The notes: a model not told the origin generated them from the sequence alone. A stretch of DNA of 64,000 nucleotides from Sphingopyxis sp. HIX (GCF_001468285.1 NZ_LNSB01000031.1:1-64000); one strand, 5' to 3'. Shown: positions 20,577 through 28,988, counted from the stretch's first letter. Numbers and translations: made by a program.

Positions 20577-20590
20577 TTAACCCAGGTTAA
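20577..20590. promoter_or_regulatory. Inverted repeat TTAACC-CA-GGTTAA
   Basis: A perfect 14-base inverted repeat in the nepR/BLUF gap, in the leader region of the BLUF transcript. Symmetry and position suit a dimeric repressor or response regulator, but no binding protein is indicated. A looser TTAACC/GGTTAA pair also occurs at 17604-17624. Confidence 0.4.
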
Positions 20591-20661
20591 GCCGCGATCG
20601 GGGGTGGGCGACTAGGGTCGCCCAAAGCCCCCGCGCGTCGCGGCGGCGGGAGGGTCGCGCA

Positions 20662-21066
20662 TTGCTGTCGGTCATTTATGTAAGCGTCGCCGACCCCGGC
20701 CTGACGCCGGACGATATCGCGTCGCTGGTCGAGGGCGCGCAGCGGTGCAACGCGCGCGACGAGCTGACCGGCGCGCTCATCTACAATGGCCAGAATTTCA
20801 TGCAGCTGCTCGAAGGTCCGGTGGCGAAGGCCGAGGCGTGCCTCGCGCGTATCCGCGCCGACCGGCGCCACAACGGGATGATCGAGATCCGGCGGCGGCT
20901 GGTCACGACCCGCGAGTTCGCCGGCTTCTCGATGCTCTACAGCCCGCTGTTCCGCGACCATGACGAGGATCTGTCGCGGCTCGCGGCGCAGGGCACGCTC
21001 GACCCGCAGGACGAAAGGCTGATCGCGAACTTCCTCGCGCTTGGCCGGCACGGCGGCGCAGGGTGA
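20662..21066 (+). CDS. Stand-alone BLUF blue-light photoreceptor
   Basis: A 134-residue BLUF protein, a flavin-binding blue-light sensor. Flavin contacts expected in the family are present: Y6 in VIYVS, N30 in AQRCNARDELTG, and Q48 in FMQLLEG. The semi-conserved Trp of strand beta5 is replaced by F89 in FAGFSM, while M91 is kept. There is no EAL or other output domain, so it probably acts by protein contact like short PixD-type BLUFs. TTG 20662 is the start, with GGGAGGG upstream. It lies 31 bases before a second EcfG-type sigma factor, which suggests the two are cotranscribed and that light feeds into the stress response. Confidence 0.87.
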   Translation: MLSVIYVSVADPGLTPDDIASLVEGAQRCNARDELTGALIYNGQNFMQLLEGPVAKAEACLARIRADRRHNGMIEIRRRLVTTREFAGFSMLYSPLFRDHDEDLSRLAAQGTLDPQDERLIANFLALGRHGGAG

Positions 21067-21097
21067 CCCTGCTGGCGCCATCCCATAGGACTTTGCA

Positions 21098-21793
21098 TTG
21101 GCGGCCGAACGGGCTAAGCCCGCAAAAGATGATGTTAAATTTCCCGGCCGCGCCCCGGCGTCCCCAGCGGCGCCCCCGATGACCCGCGACACCGCCCGGC
21201 CGCTCGACGACGCGACCTTCAAGCGCGAACTCGCCGCGATGCTGCCGCATCTGCGCGCCTTCGGGCGCAGCCTGTGCGGCAACGCCGACCTCGCCGACGA
21301 CCTGGTCCAGGAAACGATGCTGAAGGCGTGGAAGGCGCGCGAGCAATATATTCCCGGCCCGTCGAGCATGAAGAGCTGGGCCTTCGTCATCCTGCGCAAC
21401 TGTTTCCTGTCGCAGATGCGGCGCAGGAAATTCACCGCCGATTATGACGAGCTCGCCGCCGAGCGGCTGCTCGTCGCGCCCGACGACCAGGACGACAGCC
21501 TGCACCTCGCCGACGTCCAGCGCGGGCTGATGCAATTGCCCGTCGACCAGCGCGAGGCCCTGGTGCTGATCGGCGCAGGGCAGCTGAGCTACGAGGAGGC
21601 CGCGGCGATCTGCGGCTGCGCGGTGGGCACGATGAAGAGCCGCGTGTCGCGCGCGCGCACCGCGCTGCACGCGATCCTCGAGGGCGGGCAGATGCCGCTG
21701 CGCAGCGACGACGAACTGCCCGCGAGCGAGGCCTTCCGCAGCATCATGGACGATGTCGACAGCCTGACCTCGAACGGGCCGAGCGGGGGGTAA
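21098..21793 (+). CDS. Second EcfG-type sigma factor paralogue
   Basis: A 231-residue ECF sigma factor highly similar to the EcfG at 19603-20235: region 2 is MLPHLRAFGRSLCGNADLADD then LVQETMLKAW, and region 4 LPVDQREALVLIGAGQLSYEEAAAICGCAVGTMKSRVSRAR. TTG 21098 has AGGA seven bases upstream; ATG 21179 would remove 27 residues of poorly conserved N-terminus and lacks a ribosome site. It has no NepR of its own, so it either shares the neighbouring NepR or is released from it. It follows the BLUF gene. Confidence 0.9.
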   Translation: MAAERAKPAKDDVKFPGRAPASPAAPPMTRDTARPLDDATFKRELAAMLPHLRAFGRSLCGNADLADDLVQETMLKAWKAREQYIPGPSSMKSWAFVILRNCFLSQMRRRKFTADYDELAAERLLVAPDDQDDSLHLADVQRGLMQLPVDQREALVLIGAGQLSYEEAAAICGCAVGTMKSRVSRARTALHAILEGGQMPLRSDDELPASEAFRSIMDDVDSLTSNGPSGG

Positions 21794-21865
21794 GGCCCTC
21801 TGCTTACTTGGTTCGGTAGGGGAGGGTTCCGGGCGTTAGCTGCCGATGAAGGACTAAACTGATGT

Positions 21866-21984
21866 CCCCTCCCGCAGGCGGGAGGGGCAGCGAGACTTGG
21901 GCGCTTGCGCCCTAGTCGCAGCGGGGTGGGCCGTTGCAACGCCGCATGCCCACCCCCAACCCCTCCCGCAAGCGGGAGGGGAGG
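21866..21984. repeat. Intergenic palindromic element, family A
   Basis: Terminal hairpins CCCCTCCCGCAGGCGGGAGGGG (shortened here by naming: arms CCCCTCCCGC/GCGGGAGGGG) at both ends flank a core with a GGGCGCTTGCGCCC hairpin and GCGGGGTGGGC/GCCCACCCCC arms. It lies between the convergent sigma factor and saccharopine dehydrogenase-like genes. Confidence 0.85.
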
Positions 21985-22022
21985 TCAACGTCAGTTCCCC
22001 ACCCCAACGCCACCATCCGCCG

Positions 22023-23126
22023 TCACTCGCCGCAATCGTCGCGGCTGGTCTTGATCCCCAACACGGCAAAATCCGCGGCGAACTCGGCGAGCGGCAGCAT
22101 CCCCGCACAGGCGCGGGCGCCGGGGTCGGGGGCGTGGCCGTCGCGAAAGCGGCGCAGCATCGCGAGCGCGGCCAGCGTCGGCACATAGGGCCCGCGATTG
22201 CCGTCGGCGCGCAGCGTCCAGCGCGCGGCGGCGGTCTTTCCGTCGGCGTCCTGCCCGTCGACGCGGACGTCCATCGCGCCGACATCGCTGCCGAAGGGCA
22301 GCAGCAGCCGTGCGATCGCGAGCAAGGGCCGGGCCGCGGGTTGCAGGCTGCGGAGCCATCCCCAGCGCACCGGCAGCGCCAGCAGCGCGAGACCGAGGTG
22401 CAGGATCGACAATTCCATGCCGGCAAAAAATTCGGCGCTTTGCGCGGGGCGATAGCGCGCGACGAGCAGATCCTGTTCGGGGGTGTCGCACACGCTTGCC
22501 CAGCGGTTGCCGACGCCCGGCACCGCCCAGCGCTGTGTCATCCCCCAGCCCGGCACTTGGGTCCAGCGCCCGCCGCGCCACACGCGCACCGGATGGCCGA
22601 CATAGGAGAGGATCGCCTGTACCACCGCGAGCCCGCGCGGCGCGCGGTTGCCGGGGAAGATACCGATGCGGATGGCGTCGATCCGGCCCCAGCGCGCGAC
22701 CAACGCGTCGAGCACGGCGTGCGACAGCGCGGGGATCGAGCTGGCGCCGGTCGTGACGCTCATCCCCGCGGCCTTCGCCGCCGCATCGTGTGCGCCGATG
22801 GCGGCGACGAAATCGCGCCCGTCGGCGAGGTCGACATAAGAGACGCGCGCCGCGATCGCCGCCTCGATCACGGTCGGGGCCGAGGCTTGGAACGGCCCCG
22901 CTGCATCGACGACGAGGTCGAAACCGGCGAGGTCGGCACCGGTCAGGCTTTCGCGATCGACTATTCGTACCGGCAAACCGCCGAGCCGCGCCGCGAGCGC
23001 ATCGAGCTTCGACCGGTCGCGCGCCGCGAGCGTGAGCGCGATGCCCTGTTCCAGAACGGCCCGTGCGGCGAGGCGGCTGCCGAAGACGCCCGTCGCGCCG
23101 ATCAGCAGCACGCGAAGGTCAGCCAT
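22023..23126 (-). CDS. Saccharopine dehydrogenase-like NAD(P)-binding protein
   Basis: A 367-residue protein with a Rossmann domain (VLLIGATGVFGSRLAARAV) and the saccharopine dehydrogenase-like middle region (FDLVVDAAGPFQ, YVDLADGRDFV). It may be a membrane-associated trans-acting enoyl reductase-like or other oxidoreductase; a hydrophobic stretch (LSILHLGLALLALPVRWGWL) lies near residue 240. Its start overlaps the DUF4166 gene by eight bases, and both are under the GbsR-like regulator. Substrate is unknown. Confidence 0.75.
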   Translation of the reverse strand: MADLRVLLIGATGVFGSRLAARAVLEQGIALTLAARDRSKLDALAARLGGLPVRIVDRESLTGADLAGFDLVVDAAGPFQASAPTVIEAAIAARVSYVDLADGRDFVAAIGAHDAAAKAAGMSVTTGASSIPALSHAVLDALVARWGRIDAIRIGIFPGNRAPRGLAVVQAILSYVGHPVRVWRGGRWTQVPGWGMTQRWAVPGVGNRWASVCDTPEQDLLVARYRPAQSAEFFAGMELSILHLGLALLALPVRWGWLRSLQPAARPLLAIARLLLPFGSDVGAMDVRVDGQDADGKTAAARWTLRADGNRGPYVPTLAALAMLRRFRDGHAPDPGARACAGMLPLAEFAADFAVLGIKTSRDDCGE

Positions 23127-23790
23127 CGCGGAACAGCCCGTGCTGGTTGACCAGTTCGCCGAGGCGCGGGTGGGTGACCTTGAGGTCGAAGGCGAAGCGC
23201 GCGTGGCCGAGGTGCTGGTGCGTCACCACCGTCTCGCCCGGCGTGAGCCAGGCGGGGAGCCGCAGCCGCAGGCGGCCGGCCTGCCAGAAATAATGGTCGG
23301 AGGTGAAGATCAGCGCGTCGGCTTCGGCGCGCACGGTCAGCGCCATGCCGAAACCGCGCCCGATATGCTCCTCCAGCCCTGTCGGACCGGCGAAGCTCTT
23401 GGCGCTGTGGATCGCCTGCGGATGGCCCCGGCGGCGGCCGTAGAGCCGCGTCCAATATTGGCCGCCGCTATGGCGCTCCTCGCTGACCGCGACCGCCGCG
23501 GGGGCGGGGCCGCTGGCCTCGAGCGGCAGCGGCGCGCCGATCAGGCGGCACAGCTGCGCGAGGAGCCAGCCCACCCGGGAGAGCCGCGTCCACACGATCT
23601 CGCCGCCGTAGGTCGCGACCGCCTGCCCCGTGAGCCGCTTGGCGAAGCGGCGGCGCACGTCTTCGGGCAGCGCGTCCCAGTCGCCGCGCGGGACGAGGCG
23701 GCGGAAGCGCGTGTCGTAAAGCGGCTCGTCGTCGCGCAGCGACGGGGCGGGGGCCGTTTCGACCGGTTCGCGCTGCGCTCCGCCCCACAT
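23119..23790 (-). CDS. DUF4166 domain protein
   Basis: A 223-residue protein of the DUF4166 type, with the family patterns YDTRFRRLVPRGDWDALPEDVRRRF near the start, GGQYWTRLYGR in the middle, and FDLKVTHPRLGEL near the end. It sits between the regulator gene (ten bases away) and the saccharopine dehydrogenase-like gene, a pairing that suggests a joint role. The family has no established activity. Start 23790 is the first ATG in frame. Confidence 0.75.
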   Translation of the reverse strand: MWGGAQREPVETAPAPSLRDDEPLYDTRFRRLVPRGDWDALPEDVRRRFAKRLTGQAVATYGGEIVWTRLSRVGWLLAQLCRLIGAPLPLEASGPAPAAVAVSEERHSGGQYWTRLYGRRRGHPQAIHSAKSFAGPTGLEEHIGRGFGMALTVRAEADALIFTSDHYFWQAGRLRLRLPAWLTPGETVVTHQHLGHARFAFDLKVTHPRLGELVNQHGLFRDG

Positions 23791-23800
23791 CGTCCGTCTC

Positions 23801-24370
23801 CTACTGCTTGCCCTTGCCGGGCCGCCAGTTGATCAGTTTCGTCACCCCCGCGCCGAGCTTGATCAGCCGCATCAGCGCGGGCTTGGGCACGCTCAGCATC
23901 TCGTCGTGCCAGCGGCTCATCGTCGTGACGAAATCGAGCATGTCGGCGAGCCGCGCCTTGGCACCGTCGCTGAGCCCGGGATCGTGCGCCGCGCGGGCGA
24001 CGCAGGCCTTGAGCGCCGCCTCGGCGGGGTCGACCTCGCGCGCCTTGCGCCCCGCGGCGATGCGTGTGACCATTTCCCAGATATCGGTCTCGGCGGTGAA
24101 ATGGTCGCGCCGGTCGCCGAGCAAAGGCACGCGCTCGATCAGCCGCCAGCCCAGCAGTTCCTTGATCGAGTTCGACACGTTCGAACGCGCGAGGCCCAGA
24201 AGGTCGGCGATCTCCTCGGCATGCAGCGGGCGGTCGGACACGAACAGCAGCGCATGGATCTGCGCCACCGAGCGGTTCACGCCCCATTGCCCGCCGAGAT
24301 TGCCCCAATGGAGGATGAACTCGGTCGCCGCCGGGGAGAGTTTTGCGTCATGTTCTATTATTTCTGTCAT
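23801..24370 (-). CDS. GbsR-like MarR-family regulator
   Basis: A 189-residue winged-helix regulator. LHAEEIADLLGLARSNVSNS then IKELLGWRLI is the recognition helix region, and the remainder is the GbsR-type dimer domain. It is first in an operon with the DUF4166 and saccharopine dehydrogenase-like genes. The ATG at 24370 sits in the centre of a 30-base palindrome and close to the predicted transcription start, so the message may be leaderless; ATG 24421 is an in-frame alternative lying upstream of the promoter -35 box, hence unlikely. Autorepression is expected. Confidence 0.82.
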   Translation of the reverse strand: MTEIIEHDAKLSPAATEFILHWGNLGGQWGVNRSVAQIHALLFVSDRPLHAEEIADLLGLARSNVSNSIKELLGWRLIERVPLLGDRRDHFTAETDIWEMVTRIAAGRKAREVDPAEAALKACVARAAHDPGLSDGAKARLADMLDFVTTMSRWHDEMLSVPKPALMRLIKLGAGVTKLINWRPGKGKQ

Positions 24371-24405
24371 AACAGAAATAATAGTCGGGACAGGAATGGA
24401 GTCAA
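24355..24405 (-). promoter_or_regulatory. Promoter and palindromic operator of the GbsR-like gene
   Basis: On the minus strand TTGACT (24405-24400), a 16-base spacer and TATTAT (24383-24378) form a strong sigma-70 promoter. A perfect palindrome with 13-base arms, CTATTATTTCTGT and ACAGAAATAATAG around CATA (24355-24384), covers the -10 box, the start point and the ATG. Binding there would block transcription, and the regulator itself is the natural candidate. Confidence 0.78.
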
Positions 24406-24465
24406 GTCTGGCGTGATTCATGGGGCCGGGGTAGGGAAGCGGCGGGCATGCTTGGGGATGCGAAT

Positions 24466-25164
24466 ATGCGAAAGACGATGCTCGCGTTGGTTATGGCGAT
24501 GGCGCTCGCCGCGCCGGTGGCGGCAGCCGACACCGCGGCTGAGGCCGAGATCGCCGCGATCGAGGCGATGGGCGAGGCTATCGCGCGGCTCGATTACGAC
24601 AGCCAGAAGGATGCGATGCGCGACGGCTATGTGGCGATGCGCGATCGCGCCAGGGCCGCGGCCGAGCTTTATGCCGGCGATCCCGCGACGGCGAACCGGC
24701 TGCGCGCGCTGCAGGGCCATGCGATCTTCAACGCCGCGCAGCATAACGATCCCGAATGGGCCGATGTCGAGGGGCAGAAGGCCGAGATCATATGGCTGGC
24801 CGAGACGGTCGAGGTGCTGGCGCCGGTGCTGGCGGCGGGCGTCGCGGGCGACGACGACCGGCCCAATTACGCGTTTCGCGGCGCCGCGGGGCAGCTCTAC
24901 AGCCTCGGCGTCCGCTTCCGCGACCCGCGCCTGCCGGACTGGTCGGCAACGCGCGTGCTCGCCAACCGCTATCGGTCGAAGGCCTTTCCCGACAGCGATT
25001 TCGAGAAACATCTGCTGGTCGAGGCGCTCTATGACCATGCCGTGCAGGTGAAGGATCGCGGGCTGATCGACGAGGCCGACGGGCTCGCCGCGACGATCCG
25101 CGAGGAGGATTTGCGCGAGGCCGTGCAAGACATGCGCGCGATGGCTTTGGCGTCCGGCCTATGA
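24466..25164 (+). CDS. Secreted protein of unknown function
   Basis: A 232-residue predicted periplasmic protein. MRKTMLALVMAMALAAPVAAA is a signal peptide, and GGGGA lies seven bases before ATG 24466. The mature part is helical and charged, with no recognised domain. It diverges from the GbsR-like operon. Nothing in the context points to a function. Confidence 0.6.
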   Translation: MRKTMLALVMAMALAAPVAAADTAAEAEIAAIEAMGEAIARLDYDSQKDAMRDGYVAMRDRARAAAELYAGDPATANRLRALQGHAIFNAAQHNDPEWADVEGQKAEIIWLAETVEVLAPVLAAGVAGDDDRPNYAFRGAAGQLYSLGVRFRDPRLPDWSATRVLANRYRSKAFPDSDFEKHLLVEALYDHAVQVKDRGLIDEADGLAATIREEDLREAVQDMRAMALASGL

Positions 25165-25243
25165 TTGCCGGCGCGCGCGGGTTGCGGCGGCGGCGCGCGC
25201 GGCCTATGTTAGCCGCCTGATTTCGCAGGAATAGGTAGCCGTC

Positions 25244-25342
25244 ATGGATTTCATCGCCAAGCCATCGCCCCAGAGCCTTGCCTTGCAGGATGATTTCCAT
25301 GCCCTCGATTACCTTCGCGAATCTTCACTACACCACGCCTGA
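25244..25342 (+). CDS. Possible leader ORF upstream of ABC-F
   Basis: A 32-codon open frame from ATG 25244 (AGGT seven bases upstream) that runs across the ABC-F start codon at 25299 and ends 44 bases inside that gene in another frame. Several ABC-F genes are controlled by leader peptides where a stalled ribosome opens the main start. The overlap here could couple or occlude ABC-F translation. The evidence is positional only, and it may be chance. Confidence 0.3.
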   Translation: MDFIAKPSPQSLALQDDFHALDYLRESSLHHA

Positions 25343-26882
25343 CGCGCAGCCGCTGTTCACCGGCCTCGACCTCGGCTTCGCTGCCGAGCGGACGGGGCTC
25401 GTCGGCCGCAACGGGGTCGGCAAGACGAGCTTGCTGCGCCTGATTGCGGGCGAGATCGAACCGCAGGCGGGGAGCGTTTCGGTGTCGGGCACGTTCGCGG
25501 TGCTGCGCCAGAGCGTCCGGCCCGGCGTGGGCGAGACGATCGCCGATCTGTTCGGGGTGGCCGATGCGCTGGCGCTGCTCGCGCGCGCCGAAACCGGGAC
25601 CGCAACGGTCGACGAACTCGCCGAGGCCGACTGGACGCTCGAAAGCCGGATCGAAACCGCACTCGGCCGCGTCGGGCTCGATGCGACGCCCGAGACTTTG
25701 CTCGCCGGGCTGTCGGGCGGGCAGCGGACGCGCGCGGCGCTCGCTGCGGCGATCCTCGCCGAGCCCGACTTCCTGCTGCTCGACGAGCCGACGAACAATC
25801 TCGACCGCGAGGGGCGCGAGGCGGTGCGCGACCTCGTGCGCGACTGGCGCGGCGGGATGATCGTGGTCAGCCACGATCGCGAACTGCTCGAGGAAATGGA
25901 CGCGATCGTCGAGCTGAGCTCGCTCGGCGCCGCGCGCTACGGCGGGAACTGGAGCGCCTATCGCGCGCGCAAGGATGCCGAGCTTGCGCAGGCCGAGCAG
26001 GGGCTCGCCGACGCCGAGCGGCATTCGGCGCAGGTCGCGCGCGAGATCCAGGGCGCGAGCGAGCGGCAGGCGCGCAAGGACAAGGGCGGGCGCAAGAAGG
26101 CCGCGAAGGGCGACATGCCGCGCATCCTGATCGGCGCGCTCAAGCGCCGCGCCGAAGAGACGGCGGGCGCGGGGGCGCGGCTGGCGGAGCGCAAGCGCGC
26201 CGAGGCCGGCGAGACGCTCGTGGCGGCGCGCGCGAAGGTCGAGGTCCTGCAGCCGCTGACCGTCGAGATCGCGCCGAGCGGGCTCGCGGCGAACCGGACG
26301 GTGGTCGAAGTCGAGGAGGTGTCGGCGGGATATGCGCCCGGGATACCGGTTGTCGATGGGCTGAGCTTCACGGTGACCGGGCCCGAGCGGGTCGCGGTCA
26401 CCGGACCCAACGGGTCGGGCAAGTCGACCCTGCTCGCATTGCTCACCGGGCGGCTGGTGCCCTGGGCGGGACGGGTGCGCGTCGTGCCCGAGCATGCGAT
26501 GCTCGACCAGACGGTGTCGTTGCTCGATCCCGCGCTGTCGATCCGCGACAATTTCCGCCGCCTGCATCCCGAAACGGGCGAGAATGAATGCCGCGCGGCG
26601 CTCGCGCGCTTCCGTTTCCGCGCCGACGCGGCGTTGCAGCTGGTCGGCACGCTGAGCGGGGGGCAGATGCTGCGCGCCGGGTTGGCGTGCACCCTGGGCG
26701 CGCCGAAACCGCCGCTGCTGCTGATCCTCGACGAGCCGACCAACCATCTCGACATCGACTCGCTGGAGGCGGTCGAGGCGGGGCTGCGCGGCTATGACGG
26801 GGCCCTGCTGGTGGTGAGTCACGATGCGGCGTTTCTGGAAGCGATCGGGGTGGAGCGGCGGGTGGAGCTTGGCGGTGGCTGA
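25299..26882 (+). CDS. ABC-F family ATPase
   Basis: A 527-residue soluble twin ABC protein without membrane helices. ABC1 has Walker A GRNGVGKTSL, signature LSGGQRTRAAL and Walker B FLLLDEPTNNLDREG; ABC2 has GPNGSGKSTL, LSGGQMLRAGL and LLILDEPTNHLDID. The linker (about residues 210-330) is basic and helical. ABC-F proteins act on the ribosomal E site in translation rescue or antibiotic protection. ATG 25299 follows AGGA at good spacing. The short linker and sequence do not allow assignment to EttA, Uup or a resistance type. Confidence 0.9.
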   Translation: MPSITFANLHYTTPDAQPLFTGLDLGFAAERTGLVGRNGVGKTSLLRLIAGEIEPQAGSVSVSGTFAVLRQSVRPGVGETIADLFGVADALALLARAETGTATVDELAEADWTLESRIETALGRVGLDATPETLLAGLSGGQRTRAALAAAILAEPDFLLLDEPTNNLDREGREAVRDLVRDWRGGMIVVSHDRELLEEMDAIVELSSLGAARYGGNWSAYRARKDAELAQAEQGLADAERHSAQVAREIQGASERQARKDKGGRKKAAKGDMPRILIGALKRRAEETAGAGARLAERKRAEAGETLVAARAKVEVLQPLTVEIAPSGLAANRTVVEVEEVSAGYAPGIPVVDGLSFTVTGPERVAVTGPNGSGKSTLLALLTGRLVPWAGRVRVVPEHAMLDQTVSLLDPALSIRDNFRRLHPETGENECRAALARFRFRADAALQLVGTLSGGQMLRAGLACTLGAPKPPLLLILDEPTNHLDIDSLEAVEAGLRGYDGALLVVSHDAAFLEAIGVERRVELGGG

Positions 26883-26915
26883 TTGGCGGCTTCGGGGTGG
26901 GTTTTGGATATCGAA

Positions 26916-26939
26916 CCCCTCCTCTGAATCAGGAGGGGG
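26916..26939. repeat. Remnant of family A element
   Basis: A single hairpin with arms CCCCTCCT and AGGAGGGG about seven bases of loop, preceded by GGGGTGGGTTTT. It looks like one end of the family A palindrome whose other half is lost. It lies between the convergent ABC-F and rlmE genes. Confidence 0.6.
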
Positions 26940-26971
26940 CTGGGACCGTCCGTATTCGTCCTGCCGCCGAC

Positions 26972-27685
26972 CTAATCCTCCGCTGCGTCCTTCCGCCCCT
27001 TGAAGCCTTGCGCGACCACGAACAATTCGGGCGATCCCTTGCGGCTCGACGGCGGCTTGGCGTGCTTCACGGTCGCGAAATTCCGCTTGAGCAGGGTCAG
27101 CAGGCTGTGGTCGGCGCCGCCCGCGAAGACCTTGGTGACGAAGGTGCCGCCGGGCAGCAGGGTGCGCACCGCGAAATCGGCGGCGGTCTCGGCAAGGCCA
27201 ATGGTACGCAAATGGTCGGTCTGCGGATGGCCGACGGTGTTCGCCGCCATGTCCGACATGACGAGGTCGGGGGCGGTGCCCAGCGCCTCCATCAGCGCGC
27301 CCGGCGCGGCATCGTCCATGAAATCCATCTGCAGGATCTCGACCCCCTCGATCGGCTCGCATTCGAGCAGGTCGATCCCCGCGATCTTCGCGCGCGGGTT
27401 GGTCTTGCGCACGACCTGCGACCAGCCGCCCGGGGCGATGCCCAGGTCGACCACCGCGCGCGCCTTTTTGACGAAGGCGAATTTCTCGTCGAGCTCGATC
27501 AGCTTGTACGCGGCGCGCGAACGATAGCCCTCGGCCTGCGCGCGGCGGACATAGGGGTCGTTGAGTTGACGCGCCAGCCAGCGCGTCGACGATGTCGTGC
27601 GCTTCTTCGCGGTCTTGACGCGGACGTGCAGCCCGCCGCGGCTGCCCCGGCCGCCGCCCTTGGTGCCGCCCTTACCCTGGCTCAT
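26972..27685 (-). CDS. rlmE: 23S rRNA 2'-O-methyltransferase RlmE (FtsJ)
   Basis: A 237-residue RrmJ/FtsJ family enzyme that methylates the ribose of U2552 in 23S rRNA. Motif I is VVDLGIAPGGWSQVV, followed by GIDLLECEPIEGV and the catalytic segment DLVMSDMAAN. The catalytic Lys lies in FVTKVFAGG. A glycine- and basic-rich N-terminal tail (about 30 residues) precedes the family core. Its start overlaps the end of the ppx gene, giving a two-gene operon. Confidence 0.93.
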   Translation of the reverse strand: MSQGKGGTKGGGRGSRGGLHVRVKTAKKRTTSSTRWLARQLNDPYVRRAQAEGYRSRAAYKLIELDEKFAFVKKARAVVDLGIAPGGWSQVVRKTNPRAKIAGIDLLECEPIEGVEILQMDFMDDAAPGALMEALGTAPDLVMSDMAANTVGHPQTDHLRTIGLAETAADFAVRTLLPGGTFVTKVFAGGADHSLLTLLKRNFATVKHAKPPSSRKGSPELFVVAQGFKGRKDAAED

Positions 27686-28776
27686 TTGCGATACTCGCGC
27701 CGCGTCACCGGAATGTCGCGCCCCTGCATCGCCAGCGTGCGGAGGATGCCTTCGCGGATGCCGCGGTCGGCGACCCCGACGCGCGCGGCGGGCCACAGGT
27801 CGATGATGCTTTCCAGGATCGCGCAACCCGCGACGACCAGATCGGCGCGCTCGCGCCCGATGCAGCCGATCTCGGCGCGGTCGGCGATGCTCGCCTCGGC
27901 CAGGCGGCGGCTGATGTCGCGCATCGCGTCGCAGGGGACGACCAGCCCGTCGACCGCGCGCCGGTCGTAGCGCGGCAGGTCGAGGAAGACGCTGGCCAGC
28001 GTCGTTACCGTGCCGCTGGTGCCCAGCAGGCGTAGCGGCTGCCCCGCATGGCGCTCGGCGCGCGCGGCAAAGGCGGCAAAGGCCTCGCGCGTCGTCTCGC
28101 GCATATGCTGATAGCTCGCCTGGCGCTCGGCCATGGTTGCGCCGGTGGACGAGGCATGTTCGGTCAGTGACACCACGCCCCACGGCACGCTCACCCAGTC
28201 GCGGATCGCGACGTCGTTGCCGCTGCCCTCGACGTGCATCAGCTCGGTCGAGCCGCCGCCGATGTCGAAGATCAGCGCCGGGCCGTCGCCGGGCTCCATC
28301 AGATTGTGGCAGCCGAGCACCGCCAGCCGGGCTTCCTCGGCGGGCGAGATGATGTCGAGCACGATCCCTGTTTCGCGCTTCACCCGGTCGGCCAGTTCGT
28401 GCCCGTTGGCGGCGCGGCGGCACGCTTCGGTCGCGACCGCGCGTGATAGGCTGACGTGGCGGCGGCGCAATTTGTCGGCGCAGATCGACAGCGCTGCGAC
28501 CGCGCGGTCCATCGCCGCCTCGCTGATCCGGCCGCTGCCGTGCAGCCCCTCGCCCAGCCGGACGATGCGCGAAAAAGCGTCGATGACGACCAGTTCGCCG
28601 TCCTGCGGCCGCGCGATCAGCAGCCGGCAATTGTTGGTGCCAAGGTCGATCGCGGCATAGCTTTTGGGCCGCGTAAAGGGTGCGGGCCGGTCATGACCGC
28701 CGGCCGGTTTCCGATTCTGCGCCGCTGCCGCCCCGGGCCGCGGCGACCGCCCCTGGGGCGCTGCCATTTGCCGCAT
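27682..28776 (-). CDS. ppx: Exopolyphosphatase (Ppx/GppA family)
   Basis: A 364-residue ASKHA-fold phosphatase that hydrolyses polyphosphate or pppGpp. AIDLGTNNCRLLIARP is the phosphate 1 motif, GPALIFDIGGGSTELM the phosphate 2 motif, and LRLLGTSGTVTTLA the third. It is shorter than E. coli GppA and lacks its C-terminal HD-like domain, which is usual in alphaproteobacteria. ATG 28776 is chosen; in-frame start at 28767 is possible. Four-base overlap with rlmE. Substrate preference is open. Confidence 0.88.
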   Translation of the reverse strand: MRQMAAPQGRSPRPGAAAAQNRKPAGGHDRPAPFTRPKSYAAIDLGTNNCRLLIARPQDGELVVIDAFSRIVRLGEGLHGSGRISEAAMDRAVAALSICADKLRRRHVSLSRAVATEACRRAANGHELADRVKRETGIVLDIISPAEEARLAVLGCHNLMEPGDGPALIFDIGGGSTELMHVEGSGNDVAIRDWVSVPWGVVSLTEHASSTGATMAERQASYQHMRETTREAFAAFAARAERHAGQPLRLLGTSGTVTTLASVFLDLPRYDRRAVDGLVVPCDAMRDISRRLAEASIADRAEIGCIGRERADLVVAGCAILESIIDLWPAARVGVADRGIREGILRTLAMQGRDIPVTRREYRK

Positions 28777-28988
28777 GGCTATTCTTACCTGTTTCTCACG
28801 CGCCCGAAGACCGGACGTGCACTTGGGGGCAAGCCTAGGCGCGCGGGGGGGTAATGGCAACCCCGGGGGCGGGTGGCAGGGTCGGGATGGCGAGCTGCTC
28901 CCATGCGATCCCCGGCCCCCCGCAAAAGCGATGGGGTGTCGACTCCGTCAACGTCCGCCCGAAAGTCGCCACGGGAACTCTGGAAAAC

